A stretch of DNA of 64,000 nucleotides from positions 1,302,001-1,366,000 of the forward strand of contig NZ_JADWYR010000001.1 in NCBI RefSeq assembly GCF_015831355.1. Direction: 5' to 3'. The notes beneath the pieces were generated by a model. It was given only the letters and a program-made list of their open reading frames with translations. It had not been told where the DNA came from and made no database searches. The position numbers and the translations under genes were made by a program. The DNA comes from Panacibacter microcysteis. GTDB lineage: Bacteria > Bacteroidota > Bacteroidia > Chitinophagales > Chitinophagaceae. Position 1 is the stretch's first letter, and each line of letters opens with the position of its first letter. This document shows positions 36,909 through 44,989 of this stretch, in pieces.

Positions 36909-37405
36909 GCTGGATTATTTATCCGTTAATAGCACTTGGTATGTTTCTTCTGATGGAGGGCATAACATGGTGCACGCATAAATTTGTGATGCATGGCTTT
37001 TTGTGGTATTTGCATGAAGACCACCATAACCCCGTGCATAAGCATACGTTTGAAAAAAACGATGCCTTCTTCCTGATCTTTGCCGTACCGGCATGGCTCT
37101 GTATTATGTTTGGATGGATGTATGAAGTATGGTGGGTTGTAAGTATTGGTGCGGGCATAACAATGTATGGCGCTGCTTATTTCCTGGTGCATGATGTAAT
37201 CATTCACCAGCGTTTTAAATGGTTTACGAGGAGCAATAACCGCTATGTAAAAACCATACGCTGGGCTCATAAAATGCACCACAAACATACTGGCAAAGAA
37301 GATGGTGAAAGCTTCGGGTTGCTCTTTGTAGCAAAGCAATATTGGGAAAAAGTAAAGCGTGATGAAGCTTTACAAAAGAAGAACATGATGAGCAAGGCTG
37401 TATAA
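36905..37405 (+). CDS. crtZ: Beta-carotene 3-hydroxylase CrtZ
   Basis: 166-aa membrane di-iron hydroxylase of the fatty-acid-hydroxylase superfamily, adding 3-OH groups to beta-ionone rings. All histidine boxes are present: HKFVMH, HEDHH, HDVIIHQ and HKMHHKH. The start MSWIIYPLIAL overlaps the cruF stop (ATGA), which supports this start over upstream in-frame codons. About four hydrophobic helices surround the His boxes. The stop lies 14 bp before the crtY start codon. Confident assignment. Confidence 0.94.
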   Translation: MSWIIYPLIALGMFLLMEGITWCTHKFVMHGFLWYLHEDHHNPVHKHTFEKNDAFFLIFAVPAWLCIMFGWMYEVWWVVSIGAGITMYGAAYFLVHDVIIHQRFKWFTRSNNRYVKTIRWAHKMHHKHTGKEDGESFGLLFVAKQYWEKVKRDEALQKKNMMSKAV

Positions 37406-37419
37406 GCAGCCTGTTTACA

Positions 37420-38619
37420 TTGGCATTACACTTCTTTTTTCTTCCACATTTATATTTTTTACTGGAAACACATTACGATTATATTATCACTGGTGCAGGT
37501 TGCGCAGGTCTTTCTTTGTTATACAGGATGATGCAGCACCCTTTTTTTAGCAATAAGAAAATTCTTGTAGCAGACAAAGCTGAAAAGAACCACAACGACC
37601 GTACCTGGTGCTTCTGGGAAACAAAGCCCGGCATGTTCGAAGACGTTGTGCACCACAAATGGAAACAGGTAGATTTTTACTCCGGTCATTTTTCTGCCAG
37701 GTTCGATATTGAACCTTATACCTACAAAATGATCAGGGGCATCGATTTTTACCGGTTTGTGCTATCGAAAGCTGCGGCAAATAAAAATGTTACGATCGTC
37801 TACGGCAGCGTAGCAGCTGTATCGTGCAACAATGACGGCGCGTCGGTAGTTATTGATGGTGAAATTTTTACTGCACGGTATGTTTTCAACAGCATACTTT
37901 TTAAAGAAAATACACCACCGGCAACAGCAGGCAAACTTTACCATCTGCAGCAACATTTTAAAGGTTGGCTTATCGAAACACCCGCCAATGCTTTTGATGA
38001 ACGTGTTGCCACTTTTATGGATTTCCGCGTTAGCCAGCAATATGGTACCACGTTTGTTTATGTGCTGCCACTCGCGGCAAACAAGGCATTGGTGGAGTAT
38101 ACTTTGTTTACCAAATCGCTGCTTCCGCAACATGCATATGACGAAGGTTTGCAACACTACATCAGCAATTTTTTAAAGCTTAAAGATTATATAGTTACCG
38201 AAACCGAATTTGGCATTATTCCCATGACCAATTTTCATTTTAGTAAAGGCAGTGGCAATGTCATCAACCTGGGTACTGCGGGCGGCAATACGAAGGCCAG
38301 CAGCGGTTATACCTTCCGTTTTATACAAAAACATTCTGATGCGGTAATAGAAAAGCTGGTGCAGCAAAAACATCCGCAGGTGTTACAAAATATTATGCAA
38401 AAAAGATTCGGGTTGTATGATAGTACGCTCTTAAACGTCTTAAGCAATAACAAGCTGGGCGGAGACCGTGTGTTTGCAGATATGTTTCGCAAAAACCCGG
38501 TTCAGCGCGTTTTTCGCTTCCTTGATAATGAGACAAATCCTGTTGAAGAGTTAAAACTTGTAAGCAGTGTGCCCACTAAAGTATTTTTGCCTGCAGCGGT
38601 ACAGGAATTGTTCCGTTAA
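37420..38619 (+). CDS. crtY: Lycopene cyclase CrtY/CrtL-type
   Basis: 399-aa flavoprotein forming beta-ionone rings from psi ends. The N-terminal FAD fold is YDYIITGAGCAGLSLLYRM (about 19-37), followed by the cyclase signature NDRTWCFWE (about 58-66). The start is TTG at 37420; there is no ATG between the crtZ stop and the FAD motif. The stop is 13 bp before the YceI gene. With CruF and CrtD protecting one end, cyclisation at the other end gives monocyclic products (inference). Confidence 0.9.
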   Translation: MALHFFFLPHLYFLLETHYDYIITGAGCAGLSLLYRMMQHPFFSNKKILVADKAEKNHNDRTWCFWETKPGMFEDVVHHKWKQVDFYSGHFSARFDIEPYTYKMIRGIDFYRFVLSKAAANKNVTIVYGSVAAVSCNNDGASVVIDGEIFTARYVFNSILFKENTPPATAGKLYHLQQHFKGWLIETPANAFDERVATFMDFRVSQQYGTTFVYVLPLAANKALVEYTLFTKSLLPQHAYDEGLQHYISNFLKLKDYIVTETEFGIIPMTNFHFSKGSGNVINLGTAGGNTKASSGYTFRFIQKHSDAVIEKLVQQKHPQVLQNIMQKRFGLYDSTLLNVLSNNKLGGDRVFADMFRKNPVQRVFRFLDNETNPVEELKLVSSVPTKVFLPAAVQELFR

Positions 38620-38632
38620 TTTTTTAAAATAT

Positions 38633-39151
38633 ATGCGTACCATTTTTACTACCATAGCTATTGCCATTGCATCAATGGCATTTGTATCTGCAGAACTTAA
38701 GCCGGTAGATACCGCCGAGGCAGTTACATTTACCATCAAAAATTTTGGTATCAATACCAGGGGAGAGATCAAAGGGTTAAAGGGAACTATTAAGTGGGAT
38801 GCTGCAAACCCTGCGGCATCGGTATTTAACGTTACGGCAGATGCAAAAACCGTCAATACCGGTATTGAAATGCGCGATAACCATTTGCGCAAAGAAGAAT
38901 ACCTCAATGTAGAAAAATACCCGCTTATCAGTTTTGCCAGCACATCTGTTACGGGTAATACTATAAAGGGTAACCTGACCATTAAAGGTGTTACCAAAGA
39001 GATCAGTTTTCCCTTTACGGTAAAGCCGTCAAACGGCGGTTATTTGTTTGAAGGATCTTTTGATATCAACCGCAGAGATTTTGGAGTTGGAGGCGGCAGT
39101 GTTTCATTAAGTAATAATTTAAGTGTGTCGCTTAAAGTACAGGCTAAATAG
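38633..39151 (+). CDS. YceI-family periplasmic protein (copy 3, carotenoid cluster)
   Basis: 172-aa YceI-like lipocalin barrel. The start MRTIFTTIAIAI gives a signal peptide (about 1-18, ending SAEL); in-frame upstream codons overlap crtY and were not used. Landmarks are TFTIKNFGINTRGEIKG, MRDNHLRKEEYLNVEKYP and LTIKGVTKEISFPF. YceI proteins bind long isoprenoids, so a place at the end of a carotenoid operon suggests carriage or storage of a carotenoid or precursor; this is inference. It ends the rightward cluster; a strong terminator follows 127 bp downstream, after a repeat arm. Confidence 0.9.
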   Translation: MRTIFTTIAIAIASMAFVSAELKPVDTAEAVTFTIKNFGINTRGEIKGLKGTIKWDAANPAASVFNVTADAKTVNTGIEMRDNHLRKEEYLNVEKYPLISFASTSVTGNTIKGNLTIKGVTKEISFPFTVKPSNGGYLFEGSFDINRRDFGVGGGSVSLSNNLSVSLKVQAK

Positions 39152-39153
39152 TG

Positions 39154-39212
39154 GGTACCCGGCAGCGGTGCGTTGTGGCATCGCCTGTTGCGTCGCACTC
39201 CTGTACTGTAAA
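39154..39212 (+). repeat. Dispersed repeat, single A arm
   Basis: GGTACCCGGCAGCGG (from 39154), then TGTGGCATCGCCTGTTGCGT and CGCACTCCTGTACTG. It lies between the YceI stop and the terminator. Confidence 0.75.
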
Positions 39213-39277
39213 ACATATTGCAGCACGCAGTAAACCATCTTCGCACAACAGCACAGTTTTCTATAATAAAGTAATTT

Positions 39278-39309
39278 AAAAGGGATGGGCGATAACGCCC
39301 ATCCCTTTT
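39278..39309 (+). terminator. Bidirectional intrinsic terminator after carotenoid cluster
   Basis: A perfect 14-bp stem AAAAGGGATGGGCG / CGCCCATCCCTTTT (39278-39291 and 39296-39309) with loop ATAA and T-rich ends on both strands. Confidence 0.85.
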
Positions 39310-39339
39310 CGTTATTATAAAAATGAACAGTTACATTTG
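39308..39339 (+). promoter_or_regulatory. Promoter of tRNA-Arg
   Basis: TACATTTG (39332-39339) matches TAnnTTTG exactly. TTCG (39308-39311) at 20-bp spacing is a possible -33 element. The tRNA starts 13 bp downstream. Confidence 0.5.
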
Positions 39340-39351
39340 CAGCAATTTAGC

Positions 39352-39423
39352 GGTCTCGTAGTACAATGGATAGTATAAGAGTTTCCGAAGCTCCAGATCC
39401 AGGTTCGATTCCTGGCGGGACCA
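39352..39423 (+). tRNA. tRNA-Arg (anticodon CCG)
   Basis: A full cloverleaf can be drawn. The acceptor GGTCTCG pairs with CGGGACC (one G-T pair). The D stem is GTAC/GTAT, the anticodon loop TTCCGAA gives CCG (reads CGG, Arg), and the T arm is CCAGG-TTCGATT-CCTGG. The discriminator is A at 39423. The length is 72 nt with a short variable loop; CCA is not encoded. One weak pair (A-C) closes the anticodon stem. Confidence 0.92.
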
Positions 39424-39492
39424 CCTCCTTAGCCGCCTGCATTTATACAATAATAACCGGCCATACCGCAATGCTGTGTGATAGAGCAGATC

Positions 39493-39549
39493 GCTGCAGC
39501 CGCCATAAAAAACCGAACGTACAAGTGAGTGACACAACAGGCGATGCCC
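39493..39549 (-). repeat. Dispersed repeat, B arm (inverted)
   Basis: GCTGCAGCCGCCATAAAAAA (39493-39512), then CCGAACGTACAAGTGAGTGA and CACAACAGGCGATGCCC. It forms an outward-facing partner to the A arm at 39154, with the terminator and tRNA-Arg between them. Confidence 0.78.
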
Positions 39550-39616
39550 ATTGATCTGTTGCCCGCAAAAATATTTAACCATACCCACGGCATTTACTTC
39601 TCTGCATTGCTGTAAA

Positions 39617-39648
39617 TTGACACTTCAAAAAAACATCTTATAACTTCG
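39617..39648 (+). promoter_or_regulatory. Promoter of EEP-family gene
   Basis: TTGACA (39617-39622), an 18-bp spacer, then TAACTTCG (39641-39648), one mismatch from TAnnTTTG. The ATG follows 4 bp later (39653), so the mRNA is probably leaderless. Confidence 0.55.
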
Positions 39649-39652
39649 GTGC

Positions 39653-40777
39653 ATGGCAATAAGTATTATCAGGAAGATTACTAAATGGGTGTTTCTTTCA
39701 CTGAACATACTGTGCTGCCTGCTGTTTTTACTTTCGTGTTTGTCCTTATACATAAGCCCGGCAGAATGGGCACCGGTAGGTTTTCTTGCACTTACAGTAC
39801 CCTATCTTGTTATTATATTATTTTTTTATATCATTTTCTGGCTTATAGCCAAGCCTAAAATGGCCATTATTTCGGCAGTTGTATTGGCTATCGGCTGGAA
39901 ACAGGTAGTGGTTATAGCCGCATGGCACCCGGCTGCCGGTTTTAAAGAAGTAAAAGCACCAACATCCATCCGTATTGTGTCGTGGAATGTGCGTGGCCTG
40001 TATGGCATAAGTACCAACTTTTATACACAACAACGCAACAGGAAAGAGATTGCAGACCTGATCAATAAATCAGGTGCAGACGTGGTTTGCCTGCAGGAGT
40101 TTAATAATATTTTTGCAAAGGAAGACCCCAATTACAACAACATTGGCCTGTTTACAAAAACATACCCTTATTACTATTTCTCCAAAGATTTTAAGAATGA
40201 CCAGGGAACTTATTATTCCGGCGTTATTATCTTCTCAAGGTATAAAATACTAAATGAAGAACGTATAGCATACAAGGGCAAAAACCCGGAAAGCCTTATT
40301 CGTGCAGATCTGCTGGCAGGCAATGATACCATTACTGTTTTTACTACCCATCTTCAATCTTTTGCATTTAGCAAGGAAGATTACAGGAATATCGAAAAAA
40401 TAAAGCAGACAGATGATGAAGTGCTGGAAGCATCAGAAAACATTTACACTAAAATGAAAGGTGCCTTTTATAACCGGGCAGACCAGGCGCAAACGGTAAA
40501 AAACACCATTGCCGGCAGTACACATCCATCTGTTATATGTGGCGATTTTAATGACGTACCAAACTCATATACCTATTTTCATATACGCGGAGAAAGACAG
40601 GATGCTTTTCTAAAATCTTCTTTTGGCATTGGCAGAACATTCAATGCCCTGGCGCCAACATTGCGCATCGATTACATTTTGCCGGATAACAATTTTGAAG
40701 TAAAGCAGTTTGAACTGGTAGACGAAGGCCTCAGCGATCATCATCTTTTAATGGCTGATTTAAGTTTAAAAAAATAA
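39653..40777 (+). CDS. Membrane-anchored endonuclease/exonuclease/phosphatase-family protein
   Basis: 374 aa. Three hydrophobic helices at the N-terminus (about 10-32, 40-62, 67-88) are followed by a EEP (DNase-I-like) domain (about 105-374). Catalytic landmarks are RIVSWNVRGLYG, VCLQEFNN, ICGDFNDVPNSYTY and the terminal SDHHLLMADL. The superfamily includes nucleases, sphingomyelinases and phosphoinositide phosphatases; the N-terminal helices place this domain outside or at the membrane. Substrate cannot be chosen from sequence. A promoter box is 4 bp from the ATG. It ends 17 bp before the Cys leader ORF of cysS. Confidence 0.85.
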   Translation: MAISIIRKITKWVFLSLNILCCLLFLLSCLSLYISPAEWAPVGFLALTVPYLVIILFFYIIFWLIAKPKMAIISAVVLAIGWKQVVVIAAWHPAAGFKEVKAPTSIRIVSWNVRGLYGISTNFYTQQRNRKEIADLINKSGADVVCLQEFNNIFAKEDPNYNNIGLFTKTYPYYYFSKDFKNDQGTYYSGVIIFSRYKILNEERIAYKGKNPESLIRADLLAGNDTITVFTTHLQSFAFSKEDYRNIEKIKQTDDEVLEASENIYTKMKGAFYNRADQAQTVKNTIAGSTHPSVICGDFNDVPNSYTYFHIRGERQDAFLKSSFGIGRTFNALAPTLRIDYILPDNNFEVKQFELVDEGLSDHHLLMADLSLKK

Positions 40778-40779
40778 AA

Positions 40780-40787
40780 TATCTTCG
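40780..40787 (+). promoter_or_regulatory. Candidate promoter for cysS leader
   Basis: TATCTTCG (40780-40787) is one mismatch from TAnnTTTG and lies 7 bp before the leader-peptide ATG, inside the gap after the EEP gene. It suggests a transcript that begins at or near the leader ORF. Confidence 0.45.
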
Positions 40788-40794
40788 CAACAGT

Positions 40795-40836
40795 ATGATC
40801 CTCTCCTCCAAATATTGCTGTTGTTGCTGTTGCTAA
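40795..40836 (+). CDS. Cysteine leader peptide of cysS (13 aa, six Cys codons)
   Basis: A short ORF, ATG at 40795 to TAA at 40834-40836, translates as MILSSKYCCCCCC. Six consecutive Cys codons use both TGC and TGT and directly precede the stop. It ends 71 bp before the cysS ATG. Leader peptides rich in the cognate amino acid are the hallmark of ribosome-mediated attenuation; this gene encodes cysteinyl-tRNA synthetase, so sensing of Cys-tRNA charging is the natural reading. Two mutually exclusive weak hairpins can be drawn just after it (TTGCT/AGCAA at 40830-40842 versus AAAGCA/TGCTTT at 40836-40855). No U-run terminator is visible, so translational control is more likely. The TGY run could also be a chance trinucleotide repeat. 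Confidence 0.6.
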   Translation: MILSSKYCCCCCC

Positions 40837-40907
40837 AAGCAATAGTTCCTGCTTTCCATAAACACATATACAACACGCAACAATAAAGACCATCTCAATT
40901 AAAACGC

Positions 40908-42410
40908 ATGTCACTTAAAATATACAATTCATTAACCCGGCAAAAAGAAGTATTTACACCTATTACAGAAGGCCACGTGGGCATGTATGTGTGCGGACCA
41001 ACCGTAAGCGGCGAAAGCCATCTTGGCCATGCCAGGCCATACATAACGTTTGATGTGGTGTTCCGTTACTTTTTGCACCTTGGTTATAAAGTAAGATATG
41101 TAAGAAACATCACCGATGCCGGCCACTTTGAAGAAGAGGGCCGCGAGGCGGAAGACAAAATAAGCAAGAAAGCAGCGTTGGAACGACTGGAGCCTATGGA
41201 ACTGGTACACAAATACACCAGCCTGTTTCATAAAGCCATGCGCGCTTTCAATAATCTGGAGCCCAGTATAGAACCTACGGCAACCGGCCATATTGTAGAA
41301 CAAATTGTGATGATCGAAAAGATCATTGCAGATGGTTATGCCTATGTTGCCAACGGTTCCGTGTATTTCGATGTAGAAAAGTACAATACCGATTATTCCA
41401 GGAAAGGATTACCATATGGCATGCTGAGCGGCAGAATTCTCGAAGACATGCTCGAAACAACCCGTGAGCTTGACAACCAGGAAGAGAAAAAAAACAAGGC
41501 AGACTTTGCATTGTGGAAAAATGCGCCGCCGGAGCATATTATGCGCTGGGTAAGTCCGTGGGGCGAGGGTTTCCCCGGCTGGCACATTGAGTGCTCTGCC
41601 ATGAGCACCAAATACCTGGGCGAAGAATTTGATCTCCATGGCGGTGGTATGGACCTGCAGTTTCCGCACCATGAATGCGAGATTGCACAAAGTACCGTTT
41701 GCAACCATAAAACACCTGCCCGTTTCTGGATGCACAATAACATGATCACCATCAACGGCAGAAAAATGGGTAAAAGCTACAATAACGTTATTACGTTTAC
41801 GCAGCTTTTCTCGGGCGATCATCCCATGCTGGAGCAGGGTTACCAACCCATGACCATTCGCTTTTTTATCCTGCAAACACATTACCGCTCCACGCTCGAT
41901 TTTGGTAATGAAGCTTTACAGGCCGCAGAAAAAGGGTTAAAACGTTTGTGGGAATCTTACGAAAACCTGCAGGCACTGCAACCGGGCAATGCTGTATCTG
42001 CCAATAAAGAGCTGGAAGCAAAAGTGCTCAAACTGCTGGAAGAATTTGATGAATTTATGAACGATGACTTCAACACTGCAAAAGTGCTGGCCAATATGTT
42101 TGAACTCGTACCGGTTATCAACGGCATAAAAGACAAACATATTCCTTCAGATGCACTGAGCGCCGCTGTGTGGGCACAGTTGCAGCAAAAAATGAAAGTA
42201 TACATCGAAGATATATTTGGTCTTAAAGATGAAACTATTGCAGACGACGGAAAGCTGGACGGCGTGTTGCAGATATTGATGACTTTACGCAAAGAAGCAA
42301 AGACACGCAAAGATTATGTTACCAGTGATAAAATAAGAAACGAACTGGCACAACTGGGTGTTATGCTCAAAGATGAAAAAGATGGAAGCATGAGTTATTC
42401 AATAGCATAG
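40908..42410 (+). CDS. cysS: Cysteinyl-tRNA synthetase
   Basis: 500-aa class I synthetase charging tRNA-Cys. The N-terminus [16 protein letters not shown] is typical. The HIGH-type motif is HLGHARPY (about 38-45) after a zinc-ligand Cys in [15 protein letters not shown] second zinc region is [10 protein letters not shown], with HHECEIAQS. The KMSKS-type loop is KMGKS (RKMGKSYNN). The C-terminal helical bundle (about 340-500) is the DALR-like domain. It lies downstream of a 13-aa leader ORF with six Cys codons (40795-40836). A hairpin and a repeat arm follow the stop. Confidence 0.97.
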   Translation: MSLKIYNSLTRQKEVFTPITEGHVGMYVCGPTVSGESHLGHARPYITFDVVFRYFLHLGYKVRYVRNITDAGHFEEEGREAEDKISKKAALERLEPMELVHKYTSLFHKAMRAFNNLEPSIEPTATGHIVEQIVMIEKIIADGYAYVANGSVYFDVEKYNTDYSRKGLPYGMLSGRILEDMLETTRELDNQEEKKNKADFALWKNAPPEHIMRWVSPWGEGFPGWHIECSAMSTKYLGEEFDLHGGGMDLQFPHHECEIAQSTVCNHKTPARFWMHNNMITINGRKMGKSYNNVITFTQLFSGDHPMLEQGYQPMTIRFFILQTHYRSTLDFGNEALQAAEKGLKRLWESYENLQALQPGNAVSANKELEAKVLKLLEEFDEFMNDDFNTAKVLANMFELVPVINGIKDKHIPSDALSAAVWAQLQQKMKVYIEDIFGLKDETIADDGKLDGVLQILMTLRKEAKTRKDYVTSDKIRNELAQLGVMLKDEKDGSMSYSIA

Positions 42411-42420
42411 CATTTATTTT

Positions 42421-42478
42421 GGTACCCGGCAGTAGTACTGCTATTCAGCGCCTGTTGCGTCGCACTCTTGTACTACAG
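42421..42478 (+). repeat. Dispersed repeat, single A arm
   Basis: GGTACCCGGCAGTAGTACTG (42421-42440), then CTATTCAGCGCCTGTTGCGT and CGCACTCTTGTACTACAG. Confidence 0.72.
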
Positions 42479-42519
42479 TAAATGAATGAGCATTCTTAAC
42501 AAAGAATAAATAACAATAA

Positions 42520-42563
42520 CGGCAGTGGGTTTCCATTCTGGTTAAGCCCATTGCCGGTTTGCC
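42520..42563 (+). terminator. Possible terminator after cysS
   Basis: CGGCAGTGGG (42520-42529) and CCCATTGCCG (42547-42556) form a 10-bp stem with one G-T pair. The following GTTTGCCTTTT is only partly T-rich, so strength is doubtful. Confidence 0.4.
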
Positions 42564-42628
42564 TTTTGCAGGGCTGCTTTAACAAATACAAACTCCCGAT
42601 ATCGTAATGTAATGCCTTAAACTGCATC

Positions 42629-42636
42629 TACATTTG
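42629..42636 (+). promoter_or_regulatory. Bacteroidota -7 box for feoB
   Basis: TACATTTG, an exact TAnnTTTG match, lies 18 bp before the feoB TTG start. No convincing -33 element was seen. Confidence 0.5.
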
Positions 42637-42653
42637 CGGGCTAAATTCTTTTA

Positions 42654-44771
42654 TTGCCAGATCCAGGTTTACATATCGCGTTAGTTGGAAACCCCAATAG
42701 TGGTAAAACCTCGTTGTTCAATGTACTTACGGGTCTTAACCAGAAAGTAGGCAATTTTCCCGGTGTAACAGTTGACAAAAAAACCGGTTATACCAGTTTC
42801 GAGAATAAAACATCAGCGGCAGTTATTGACCTTCCCGGCACATACAGTCTTTACCCCAGGCGTGCAGATGAATGGGTGGCTTACAAAGTACTCATGGATG
42901 CAGACGAAGACATTAAGCCCGACATGATTTTGCTGGTGGCCGATGCCAGTAATTTAAAACGCAACCTGCTGTTCTGCAGCCAGATCATCGATCTCAAATA
43001 TCCTGTGGTGGTAGCACTATCTATGATGGATATTGCACGCAAAAAAGGCATTGAGATAGATGTGCAGGGGCTGGAAAGAGAACTGGGTGTTCCGGTAATT
43101 CCTGTAAACCCACGAAAGAATAAAGGCATTGCCCAGCTAAAAAAAGCTTTACTGCAAACATCGAAAGATGCTTTCATCGCCAACAAATACGATTTTATTG
43201 GCAACAAAGAACTGGCGCCGGAAGCTATTGCCGGTGTGCAGCAGCTATACCCGCAATTAAGCGATTACGCGTCTATACATTACCTCATTAACCATGAAAA
43301 TTTTCCGCTGGCAAATGCCATGCAGGAAACTATTGAGCAAATAGAGGTAAATACCAGGTTTAATGCTACCAAAACGCAGGCAGAAGAAATCATGCAACGG
43401 TATGGGCGTATAAAGCAGATCATGCAGCAGGCTGTGGTAGAGCCAGACCCCTTGCAGAAAAAACTGTTTACCGAACAATTAGATAATTTATTGCTGCACA
43501 GGTTTTGGGGTTATGTTATCCTGCTTGCGGTATTGTTCCTGCTCTTTCAAAGTATTTTCTGGCTGGCACAGTTTCCTATGGACGCAATTGACTGGGGCTT
43601 TTCAAAAATTACGGGCTGGTTCAACAATATTTTACCGGATGCATGGTGGGGAGACCTGCTTACCAATGGTTTGCTGGCGGGCCTCAATGGCATACTTGTG
43701 TTTGTACCACAGATCATGATATTGTTTGGGCTCATTACCATTTTAGAAGATACCGGCTATATGGCGCGCATCAGTTTTTTAAGCGATAAACTCATGCGCA
43801 AGGTTGGCCTGAACGGCAAAAGCGTGATGCCCATGATCAGCGGGTTTGCCTGCGCCGTACCTGCCATTATGAGCGCACGCAATATTGAGAACAGGAAAGA
43901 ACGGCTGCTCACCATTCTTGTTACACCTCTCATGAGTTGCAGTGCAAGGCTACCGGTGTTTACCATTCTTATTGCACTCGTCGTTCCCAATACTTACTAT
44001 CTGGGCTTTCTTAGTTTACAGGGTTTGGTAATGATGGCACTTTACCTGCTGGGCACCGTAATGGCGCTTATTGTAAGCAGCGTGTTGAAATTCTTTATAA
44101 AGCTGCAGGAGAAAAGTTTCTTCATACTCGAGCTGCCGGTTTACCGTGCCCCACGATGGAAAAATGTAGGCATAACAATGGTGGAAAAAGCACGCATTTT
44201 TATAACCGATGCCGGCAAGATCATTATCGTTATCAGTTTATTGCTTTGGTTCCTCAGCAGTTATGGCCCTTCATCGCGGATGGATGTAGTGGAGCAGAAA
44301 TATGCCGCACTGCAGGCCTCGCAAACCACGGAAGAAGGCAAAGCCGAACTGGAAAAACAATATAGCGCTGAAAAACTGCAGAACTCTTATGCGGGTATAC
44401 TCGGCAAATCAATTGAGCCTGCCATTAAACCCCTGGGCTACGATTGGAAAATCGGCATTGCGTTGATCACTTCATTTGCTGCCAGGGAAGTTTTTGTTGG
44501 CACCATGGCTACACTTTACAGCGTGGAAGAAGATGACGACAGTACGCTGAAACAAAAAATGGAAAGCGCCAAACGCGAAGATGGCAGCAAAGTATATACG
44601 CTTGGTACGGCTTTGTCCCTGATGGTGTTTTACCTGCTTGCCATGCAATGCATGAGCACCCTGGCCGTTGTAAAGCGTGAAACCCGCACATGGAAATGGC
44701 CCGTTGTACAGCTTATTTACATGACAGCCCTTGCCTACTTTATGAGTTGGGTTGTATTCAACATTTTCTAA
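42654..44771 (+). CDS. feoB: Ferrous iron transporter FeoB
   Basis: 705-aa inner-membrane Fe(II) transporter. The N-terminal G domain has GNPNSGKTSLFN (G1, about 12-23), PGVTV (G2) and DLPGTYSLYP (G3). The membrane part (about 290-700) has the gate/Nramp-like pattern with GFACAVPAIMSARNIENRKER and APLMSCSARLPVF-type sequence (here TPLMSCSARLPVFTIL). The start codon is TTG at 42654; no ATG precedes the G1 motif. No feoA is adjacent on either side (cysS is upstream and Nfu downstream), so FeoA is encoded elsewhere or lacking. A TACATTTG box lies 18 bp upstream. Confidence 0.95.
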   Translation: MPDPGLHIALVGNPNSGKTSLFNVLTGLNQKVGNFPGVTVDKKTGYTSFENKTSAAVIDLPGTYSLYPRRADEWVAYKVLMDADEDIKPDMILLVADASNLKRNLLFCSQIIDLKYPVVVALSMMDIARKKGIEIDVQGLERELGVPVIPVNPRKNKGIAQLKKALLQTSKDAFIANKYDFIGNKELAPEAIAGVQQLYPQLSDYASIHYLINHENFPLANAMQETIEQIEVNTRFNATKTQAEEIMQRYGRIKQIMQQAVVEPDPLQKKLFTEQLDNLLLHRFWGYVILLAVLFLLFQSIFWLAQFPMDAIDWGFSKITGWFNNILPDAWWGDLLTNGLLAGLNGILVFVPQIMILFGLITILEDTGYMARISFLSDKLMRKVGLNGKSVMPMISGFACAVPAIMSARNIENRKERLLTILVTPLMSCSARLPVFTILIALVVPNTYYLGFLSLQGLVMMALYLLGTVMALIVSSVLKFFIKLQEKSFFILELPVYRAPRWKNVGITMVEKARIFITDAGKIIIVISLLLWFLSSYGPSSRMDVVEQKYAALQASQTTEEGKAELEKQYSAEKLQNSYAGILGKSIEPAIKPLGYDWKIGIALITSFAAREVFVGTMATLYSVEEDDDSTLKQKMESAKREDGSKVYTLGTALSLMVFYLLAMQCMSTLAVVKRETRTWKWPVVQLIYMTALAYFMSWVVFNIF

Positions 44772-44859
44772 GAAATTTATGCACCGTTACTGGCATAGAT
44801 AAGAGCCTGTGATTACACAGGTGATATTGTGTTTTGTACTTGTACGGTGAACCAGCGCG

Positions 44860-44914
44860 CTGCAGCCGCCATAATAAGGGAACCCCGAACCGAGCGTGGC
44901 AACAGGCGATGCCA
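44860..44914 (-). repeat. Dispersed repeat, divergent B arm
   Basis: CGCTGCAGCCGCCATAATAA (about 44858-44877), then CCGAGCGTGGCAACAGGCGATGCCAT. The outer GGCAACAGGCGATGCCAT matches the B arm, but the inner TACAAGTGAGTG part is replaced, so this copy is decayed. Confidence 0.6.
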
Positions 44915-44941
44915 TGAAAAGATTGGCTGGTAAATACCCAC

Positions 44942-44967
44942 AAAAAAGCCCCGCAACACTGCGGGGC
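44942..44967 (-). terminator. Intrinsic terminator of Nfu gene
   Basis: On the minus strand GCCCCGCA / TGCGGGGC (44967-44960 and 44955-44948) with a 4-nt loop is followed by six Ts (44947-44942), 22 bp after the Nfu stop. Confidence 0.88.
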
Positions 44968-44989
44968 CATTTATACGAACGAGGTGCAA

